Source of the DNA: Thermoplasmata archaeon
Lineage (GTDB): Archaea; Thermoplasmatota; Thermoplasmata; Lutacidiplasmatales; UBA184
Reading direction: 5' to 3'
DNA: 8,648 nt
NCBI GenBank assembly: GCA_030040625.1
Contig: JASHTI010000149.1
Coordinates: forward strand, 1-8,648
Part shown: piece by piece, positions 4,305 through 8,648 of the stretch
Numbering within the stretch: position 1 is the stretch's first letter
Layout: each line of letters begins with the position of its first letter
Notes under the pieces: model-generated
Database searches by the model: none
What the model was told of the DNA's origin: nothing
What the model saw: only the letters and a program-made list of their open reading frames with translations
Made by a program: the position numbers and the translations under genes

Positions 4305-6488
4305 CTAGCGGATGTGCTCGAGGCTGAACGAACCGAGGTTGAACGCCCGCTTCGTGAACGTGTAGCCGATCCAGCTCCGGGCCTGGGCCTCGCCGATGCC
4401 CCGCACGGCGAGGAACGTCTTCATCTGCTCGAGCTTGAGGTTCACCGAGCCGTCGACCATGTGCTCGAGCGTCTCCAGGTCCGCCTCCGCGTGCATGCCG
4501 CTCTCCAGCTCGTAGTAGCCGACCGCGCCGTCGATCTTGCGCCGGCCCACGAACGGCTGGAGGAAGCGGAACGTCGCGGCGGTGTCGAGCTGCGCGGTGA
4601 CCGTGGAGACCGACTCGAAGATGAGCCGGTAGCCGACGCCCTTCTCCTTGAGCTGCTCGGCGTAGCCGTCGACCGCGCGGGAGAGCTGCTCGAGCGCCCC
4701 GCGGTCGGTCGGCGAGAGGAACCGGACCCCCGGGACGGAGGCGGAGGCGCCGACGGCGAGCGAGTAGAGGTCGACGAACCGCAGCAGGCCCTTGCGATCG
4801 GCCTCCGCGATGCCGGGGTACAGCTGCGCGAGATCGTCGCGCACCTGGCCGAACGTCTTGTCGGTGACGACCCAGATCGACGGGATCCCCTGGCGCAGCC
4901 CGTCGACCGAGAAGAGCCGCGCGAGAACGTCCTTGCCGGAATGGGCCGGGCCGTTGAGGAGCAGCTGCGTGCCGGGCAGGTAGCCGCCGTAGAGCAGGTC
5001 GTCGAGCCGCCGCACGCCGCTGTGCACCCGCGGTGTGGCGGAGTCGGCGACGCTGTCGGCGTGCAGGCGGTCCGCCTCGGCGGTCGCCGCGACGCCCGCG
5101 AGGCGCTCGAGCTCGCGCGCCCGCTCGGCGAGCAGGCTCTCCCGGCCCCGCAGTTCGTCCTCCTTCTTCGCGAGCTCCTGGCGCAGCGCGTCGAGCTGCG
5201 CGTCCCGGCTCGGGGCGTTCACCGACGCGGCCCCGAGCTCCCGGCGGGTCGCCTCGAGCCGCTGCGCCTCGATGTCGAGGGCCCGGCGGCGGCTGTCGAG
5301 CTGCTGGTCGTAGGCGGCCAGCTCCCGCTCCTTGAACTCCATCGGCGCCCGCTTGCGCTCGGTCTCCTCGCTGGCGATGCGGATCTCCTCGAACTTGGAT
5401 CGGAGCTCGTTCTCACGGCCGACCAGCTCCCGCTCGCGCTGCGTCACCTCCTTCAGACGCCGGTCGATCGCGTCGCCGGTCGCCGCCGGCGCGTCGGCCG
5501 CCGGCGGCGCCGCCCGGGCCTGCTCGAGCTCCGAGGTGAGCCGGCGGCCCTCGCCCTCGAGATGGACGACCCGGCGGCGGAGCTCCGTCTCCCGGTCGAT
5601 GTACTGCTGTTCGCGGGCCGCGAACTCCTCCCGGGCGCCCCCCTCCGGTTCCGGCGCGCGCGCCGGCGCCTCCGCCGGCGGCGTCCCGGCGGCCCGGGGG
5701 GCGGGGGCGGCCCCACCGAGACCGGTGAGCCGCTCGCGGAGGTCGGCGAGCTCCTGGGCCTGCGCCTGGAGCGCCGCCTCCCGCTCCTTCGCCTCGCGGG
5801 AGCGGACGTACTTGATCACGGCGATCGAACCGCGCTTGACGTGCTCGACCTGGTCCTCGAGCTGCTTGCGCCGGGCGCGCTCGTCGTACAGCTGGCGCTG
5901 GAGGTCCTGGACCTCCTGGATCATCCCGGCGGGGTCGAACTGCTCGCTCTTGACGCGGTCGAGAAGGCCGGTGAGCCACCGGACGACGGTCTCCTCCCGT
6001 TCGAGGACCGTCGGCGGGACCCCCGCCTCGGCCGGCCCGACCTCGCGGCCGGGCGTCGACGGGGCGACCGGGGCCGGCGCGCTCGGGGCGTTCTCGGAGG
6101 CCCGGATCCAGTCCTCCATCGCGCGGTCGTCGCCGTCGACCCAGCGCTTGAGGACCTCCGCCGATCCGCGTCCGCTCGCCGCGGGCTTCGGCTTCCGGCT
6201 CCGCTCGGCGCGGGAGACGGTGCCGACCCACCGCTCGACGATCTGATCGGGATCGACGCCGGCCGCGGGCCCCGCGCTGCGCGCGATCGCCTCGCGGTCG
6301 GCGGTGCTGAGCCCGAGCTCCCGCAGCTCGTCCGCGGAGAGCGCCCGGGCGGCTTCGGGGGTCTCGTGACCGGCGTCGAGCAGCCGTCGCGCCGCCTCGC
6401 CGCTGACCCCGAGCGCGCGAACGAGGTCGCTCGCCCGTGCCGCCACGGCCTCCGCCTGCGTCGCCGCCCCCTCGGCGGTACCTTCCAT
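4305..6488 (-). CDS. Helix-hairpin-helix / coiled-coil / RecA-KaiC-like ATPase-fold protein
   Basis: A 727-residue cytosolic protein with no signal peptide or membrane helix. Residues ~20-70 (ALGVSGEAARRLLDAG, then SADELRELGLSTADREAIA) resemble the RadA-type helix-hairpin-helix/SAM-like N-terminus. Residues 80-175 carry three short Arg-Trp motifs (IVERWVG, VLKRWVDG, VVRWLTG). Residues ~185-480 are charged heptad-like coiled coil (Glu/Arg/Leu/Gln-rich) broken by an Ala/Pro linker. Residues ~490-727 look like a KaiC/RAD55-type RecA core: SGVRRLDDLLYGGYLPG, then GPAHSGKD (513-520) as Walker A, and YRLIFES (620-626) at the Walker B position. Walker A has Asp where Ser/Thr is normal, and Walker B has Glu for Asp, so hydrolysis may be weak or lost. 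The architecture suggests a DNA- or chromosome-associated scaffold (inference). It is divergent from tyrS, and the SRP RNA lies downstream. Confidence 0.88.
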   Translation of the reverse strand: MEGTAEGAATQAEAVAARASDLVRALGVSGEAARRLLDAGHETPEAARALSADELRELGLSTADREAIARSAGPAAGVDPDQIVERWVGTVSRAERSRKPKPAASGRGSAEVLKRWVDGDDRAMEDWIRASENAPSAPAPVAPSTPGREVGPAEAGVPPTVLEREETVVRWLTGLLDRVKSEQFDPAGMIQEVQDLQRQLYDERARRKQLEDQVEHVKRGSIAVIKYVRSREAKEREAALQAQAQELADLRERLTGLGGAAPAPRAAGTPPAEAPARAPEPEGGAREEFAAREQQYIDRETELRRRVVHLEGEGRRLTSELEQARAAPPAADAPAATGDAIDRRLKEVTQRERELVGRENELRSKFEEIRIASEETERKRAPMEFKERELAAYDQQLDSRRRALDIEAQRLEATRRELGAASVNAPSRDAQLDALRQELAKKEDELRGRESLLAERARELERLAGVAATAEADRLHADSVADSATPRVHSGVRRLDDLLYGGYLPGTQLLLNGPAHSGKDVLARLFSVDGLRQGIPSIWVVTDKTFGQVRDDLAQLYPGIAEADRKGLLRFVDLYSLAVGASASVPGVRFLSPTDRGALEQLSRAVDGYAEQLKEKGVGYRLIFESVSTVTAQLDTAATFRFLQPFVGRRKIDGAVGYYELESGMHAEADLETLEHMVDGSVNLKLEQMKTFLAVRGIGEAQARSWIGYTFTKRAFNLGSFSLEHIR

Positions 6489-6519
6489 GGGACTGGGAAC
6501 GATACTAGCGAGGCGGGGG

Positions 6520-6529
6520 TCATAATAGT
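6520..6529 (-). promoter_or_regulatory. TATA-like box for the coiled-coil ATPase-like gene
   Basis: CTATTATGA on the - strand is centred about 36 nt upstream of ATG 6488, predicting a leader of around 10 nt. A second AT-rich patch (CTAGTATC, 6508-6501) is only ~16 nt from the start, too close for a TATA box of this start codon. Confidence 0.45.
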
Positions 6530-6584
6530 CCCCCCGGACCGCCGGGGCCCGCCTGACGGCGCCGCCCCCTCCGCCGCCGCTCCC

Positions 6585-6590
6585 TTTATA
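6585..6590 (+). promoter_or_regulatory. TATA box of tyrS (leaderless promoter)
   Basis: TTTATA begins exactly 26 bases before the GTG start at 6611, placing the expected transcription start at or within a base or two of the start codon. No Shine-Dalgarno is present, in keeping with leaderless translation. It is the clearest promoter in the window. Confidence 0.65.
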
Positions 6591-6610
6591 CCGGGCGGCC
6601 TCCGGCGGCC

Positions 6611-7678
6611 GTGGAGCCGACCGAGCGGCTCGCGCGGATCGTCCGGGACACCGCGGAGGTCCTCACGGTCGAGGAGCTCCGGGCCCTGTGCGAGCGGCCC
6701 GGGCCCCCCCGCGCCTACATCGGCTTCGAGCCGAGCGGCGCGCTGACGATCGCCCACCTCATCACGGCCCGGAAGATCGTCGACCTCGCCGACGCCGGCT
6801 GTGACGTCACGGTGTTCCTCGCCGACTGGCACGCCTGGATCAACGACAAGCTCGGCGGGGACCTCGCGCGCATCGAGGCGGCCGGCCGGACGATGGAGGC
6901 GACGTTCCGGGCGCTCGGCGCCGACCCGGCCCGGGTACGGTTCCGCTGGGCCCACGAGCTGACCGGCCGCGCCGACTACTGGGCGCGCGTGGTCCGCGTC
7001 GCGAAGGCGACCTCGCTCGCCCGGACCCGGCGGGCGATGAGCGTCATGGGCCGCGCGGAGGACGAGCCGAACCTCGACACGGCCAAGCTGTTCTACCCGG
7101 CGATGCAGGCGGCCGACATCTTCGAGCTGCCGGTCGACCTCGCCTACGGTGGCGTCGACCAGCGACGGGCGCACGTCCTCGCCCGCGAGGTCGCCCACCA
7201 CTACGACTGGCCCGTCCCGGCGGCGATCCACACGCCGCTGCTCTCCTCGCTGCGCGGCGGTCGGCGGATGGACCCGCTGGAGGAGACCGGCGAGGGGAAG
7301 ATGTCGAAGTCCGACCCCGGCTCGGCGATCCGTCTCCCGTCCACCCGGGCGGAGATCGACGCGAAGCTCGGCGCGGCGTTCTGTCCCGCGCGCGAGGCCG
7401 ACGGCAATCCGGTCGTCGAGATCGTCCGGTACATCGTCTTCCCCTGGGAAGGGACCCTCCGCATCGAACGCGCCGAGAAGCACGGCGGCCCCATCGCCTT
7501 CGATCGGGCCGGAGCGTTCGAGGCGGCGTGGGCCGACGGCCGGGTGCACCCACAGGACCTCAAGCAGGCGGTGGCGGCGGCGCTGGACCGGCTCGTCGAG
7601 CCGGTCCGCCGCCACTTCGCCGCGCATCCGGAGCTCGCACCGCCCGAGCCCGCGGCCCCGGCGACGCGGCCGGCGTAG
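6611..7678 (+). CDS. tyrS: Tyrosyl-tRNA synthetase (archaeal/eukaryotic type)
   Basis: Class I aminoacyl-tRNA synthetase that charges tRNA-Tyr in the cytosol; 355 residues, near the family norm. YIGFEPSG (36-43) opens the Rossmann fold, TIAH (46-49) occupies the HIGH site, and GKMSKS (229-234) is a perfect second signature. Tyrosine-pocket residues match the archaeal enzyme: Y36, and Y162, Q166 and D169 within FYPAMQAADI, then GGVDQRRAH (180-188). The Tyr and Asp combination argues for TyrRS over the related TrpRS. The first His of HIGH is Thr and the Gly is Ala. The C-terminal ~15 residues are a Pro/Ala tail. GTG 6611 is chosen because TTTATA lies 26 bases upstream. The gene is divergent from the coiled-coil protein and precedes the ribosomal operon, which seems to have its own promoter. 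Confidence 0.96.
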   Translation: MEPTERLARIVRDTAEVLTVEELRALCERPGPPRAYIGFEPSGALTIAHLITARKIVDLADAGCDVTVFLADWHAWINDKLGGDLARIEAAGRTMEATFRALGADPARVRFRWAHELTGRADYWARVVRVAKATSLARTRRAMSVMGRAEDEPNLDTAKLFYPAMQAADIFELPVDLAYGGVDQRRAHVLAREVAHHYDWPVPAAIHTPLLSSLRGGRRMDPLEETGEGKMSKSDPGSAIRLPSTRAEIDAKLGAAFCPAREADGNPVVEIVRYIVFPWEGTLRIERAEKHGGPIAFDRAGAFEAAWADGRVHPQDLKQAVAAALDRLVEPVRRHFAAHPELAPPEPAAPATRPA

Positions 7679-7694
7679 TTCCGCAGAGGCACCG

Positions 7695-7702
7695 TTAAGT
7701 AG
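7695..7702 (+). promoter_or_regulatory. TATA-like box of the rpl7ae-rps28e-rpl24e operon
   Basis: TTAAGTAG, 17 bases after the tyrS stop, resembles the CTAAGTAC element before the SRP RNA. Spacing predicts a transcription start near 7722-7728, just before GTG 7729 and about 45 nt before the preferred rpl7ae ATG at 7771. Confidence 0.45.
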
Positions 7703-7770
7703 GCGGGCTCCTCGGAGGGACCCCACCCGTGAGCCGAGGACCCTTCGGGGTTCCGCTGACGCGAGGAACC

Positions 7771-8142
7771 ATGGCGCGACCGATCTACGTGCGGTTCGAG
7801 ACCCCCGACGACCTCTCCGAGAAGGCGCTGCAGCTCGTCCAGGTGGCGAGCGAGACCGGCAAGATCCGGGTCGGCACCAACGAGGTGACGAAGTCCAGCG
7901 AGCGCGCCGAGGCGAAGCTCGTCGTCATGGCCGAGGACGTCGACCCGGTCGAGATCCTGGTGCACGTGCCGATGCTCTGCGAGGAGAAGCGAATCCCCTA
8001 CGTCTACGTCCCGAAGAAGCAGCGGCTCGGCCAGTCGGCCGGCCTCTCCAAGTCCGCCGCGAGCGTCGCGATCGTCGAGCCGGGCGAGGCGAAGGGCCTC
8101 CTGGACGAGCTCGCCGGGGCGTTCGCGAACCTGAGGAAGTGA
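7771..8142 (+). CDS. rpl7ae: Ribosomal protein L7Ae (kink-turn RNA-binding protein)
   Basis: A 123-residue protein covering the whole family. In archaea L7Ae belongs to the large ribosomal subunit and also binds kink-turns in C/D and H/ACA guide RNAs and RNase P RNA. Diagnostic stretches: TGKIRVGTNEVTKSSER (the kink-turn-binding region), LVVMAEDVDPVEILVHVP, LCEEKRIPYVYVPKKQ and ASVAIVEPGEA. ATG 7771 (MARPIYVRFETP) matches where archaeal homologues begin, and GAGG lies 4 bases upstream. An in-frame GTG at 7729 would add 14 residues; it is preceded by GGAGGG (7714-7719), so the start deserves care. The gene is first of a ribosomal operon; rps28e begins 22 bases after its stop. Confidence 0.96.
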   Translation: MARPIYVRFETPDDLSEKALQLVQVASETGKIRVGTNEVTKSSERAEAKLVVMAEDVDPVEILVHVPMLCEEKRIPYVYVPKKQRLGQSAGLSKSAASVAIVEPGEAKGLLDELAGAFANLRK

Positions 8143-8147
8143 GCCGC

Positions 8148-8153
8148 GGAGGG
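8148..8153 (+). promoter_or_regulatory. Shine-Dalgarno site of rps28e
   Basis: GGAGGG, 11 bases before ATG 8165, is complementary to the archaeal 16S rRNA 3' end. Internal genes of this operon use Shine-Dalgarno-led starts, unlike the leaderless-type first genes elsewhere in the window. Confidence 0.55.
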
Positions 8154-8164
8154 TCCGCGCGTCG

Positions 8165-8377
8165 ATGCCCGAGGAGAAAGGCTCGCCGGCCGAGGTCGTC
8201 GAGCTGGTCGGCCGCACCGGCATGGCCGGCGAGGCGACGCAGGTCAAGGTCCGGGTCCTCGCCGGCCGCGACCGCGGGAAGATCATCACGCGGAACGTCG
8301 CGGGGCCGATCCGCCTCGGGGACGTCCTCATCCTGCGCGAGACCGCGCGCGAGGCCCGCAAGCTCTCCGTGCGCTAG
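8165..8377 (+). CDS. rps28e: Ribosomal protein S28e
   Basis: A 70-residue small-subunit protein found only in archaea and eukaryotes, with an OB-like beta barrel near the mRNA exit region. It is recognised by PAEVVELVGRTGMAGEATQ, VKVRVLAGRDRGKIITRNV, GPIRLGDVLILRETAREAR and the short C-terminal Lys-Leu-rich end. The length is exactly family-like and all signature motifs are intact. It sits between rpl7ae and rpl24e, an order widely conserved in archaea, and is probably co-transcribed with both. ATG 8165 follows GGAGGG. Confidence 0.97.
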   Translation: MPEEKGSPAEVVELVGRTGMAGEATQVKVRVLAGRDRGKIITRNVAGPIRLGDVLILRETAREARKLSVR

Positions 8378-8383
8378 GGGGGT
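8377..8383 (+). promoter_or_regulatory. Shine-Dalgarno-like site for rpl24e TTG start
   Basis: GGGGGGT overlaps the last base of the rps28e stop and ends 6 bases before TTG 8390. It supports this rare start codon and close translational coupling with rps28e. Confidence 0.4.
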
Positions 8384-8389
8384 CGACGG

Positions 8390-8648
8390 TTGGTCGCGAA
8401 GCGCCAGTGCTCGTTCTGCGCCCAGGAGATCGAGCCGGGGACCGGCACGACCTTCGTCAAGCGCGACGGGACCGTCTACCAGTTCTGCTCGTCGTCCTGC
8501 CGCAAGCAGCAGCTCAACCTCGGCCGCCTCGGCCACCGACTGAAGTGGACCCGGGCCTACGCGCTCAAGAAGGCCGCCGAGCGCTCGAGCGCCACGCGGG
8601 CCCCCGCGCCCCGAGCGGCGCCGGCCAAGCCGGCGCCCCGCGCGCCTG
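8390..8648 (+). CDS. rpl24e: Ribosomal protein L24e (3' end beyond the window)
   Basis: Zinc-ribbon large-subunit protein. The CSFC pair near residue 7, the conserved IEPGTGTTFVKRDG segment, and the FCSSSC pair around residues 33-38 form the four-Cys zinc site; LGRLGHRLKWTR completes the usual core. The start is TTG 8390, the only start codon in frame between the rps28e stop and the first Cys, with a G-rich Shine-Dalgarno 7 bases upstream. Most archaeal L24e proteins end near 60-70 residues, but here the frame stays open for all 86 codons in the window. It enters a repetitive Ala/Pro/Arg/Lys tail after about residue 64. The stop codon is not visible. Confidence 0.94.
   Translation, partial: MVAKRQCSFCAQEIEPGTGTTFVKRDGTVYQFCSSSCRKQQLNLGRLGHRLKWTRAYALKKAAERSSATRAPAPRAAPAKPAPRAP

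Noticed and set aside
5411..5720. Possible repeat or CRISPR-like region in the Ala/Pro-rich linker
   Set aside because: The similarity comes from GCC/GGC-rich codons for Ala, Pro and Gly; there are no regularly spaced identical repeats.
4275..6746. Long + strand open frame opposite the coiled-coil ATPase-like gene
   Set aside because: It reads as Leu/Arg/Glu/Ala-rich complement of the coiled-coil gene without motifs. The - strand frame has HhH-like, P-loop and heptad features and a promoter.
5921..7726. Long - strand open frame across the tyrS region
   Set aside because: Antisense to a fully motif-supported TyrRS and out of frame with the neighbouring gene; composition is Arg/Gly/Pro-biased.
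7149..8543. Long + strand open frame over tyrS end and the ribosomal genes
   Set aside because: Shifted-frame shadow of tyrS, rpl7ae and rps28e, all of which have unmistakable family motifs.

Overview
The window looks like chromosomal DNA from a very GC-rich archaeon, most plausibly a high-GC lineage of Thermoplasmata/Thermoplasmatota (the lineage is inference). The archaeal assignment rests on four things. First, a ribosomal cluster L7Ae - S28e - L24e. Second, an archaeal-type signal recognition particle (SRP) RNA with a helix 6 arm. Third, an archaeal/eukaryotic-type tyrosyl-tRNA synthetase. Fourth, AT-rich TATA-like boxes about 25-35 nt before most starts, several so close that the mRNAs must be leaderless or nearly so.

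Layout from left to right. (1) 1-1623, + strand: the 3' part of a large secreted, membrane-anchored surface protein with Ig/PKD-like beta domains, ten N-glycosylation sequons, one C-terminal membrane helix and a small cytoplasmic domain that resembles a winged helix. (2) 1620-2999, - strand: serine hydroxymethyltransferase, convergent with (1); the two stop codons share one CTAG. (3) 3056-3514, + strand: a small hotdog-fold acyl-CoA thioesterase, divergent from glyA, with one palindromic TATA core between them. (4) 3557-3865, - strand: an unrecognised 102-residue alpha/beta protein. (5) About 3931-4241, - strand: the SRP RNA, which fills what otherwise looks like a 440-base gap. Its ends pair, helix 6 carries a GGAG loop, and helix 8 carries the conserved SRP54-binding motif with an unusual UGAC tip. 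(6) 4305-6488, - strand: a 727-residue protein combining a helix-hairpin-helix-like N-terminus, a long coiled coil and a C-terminal RecA/KaiC-like domain whose Walker A and Walker B motifs are both altered. (7) 6611-7678, + strand: tyrosyl-tRNA synthetase, divergent from (6). (8) 7771-8648, + strand: rpl7ae, rps28e and rpl24e as an operon running off the right edge.

The right half is mostly translation and protein targeting: TyrRS, three ribosomal proteins and SRP RNA. L7Ae is a multi-RNA kink-turn binder in archaea. The left half is one-carbon/serine-glycine metabolism, acyl-thioester hydrolysis and the cell surface. I see no CRISPR array, insertion sequence, tRNA, rRNA or integration site. 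The least explained items are the coiled-coil ATPase-like protein, the UGAC-capped SRP RNA, and the surface protein with a possible DNA-binding tail.
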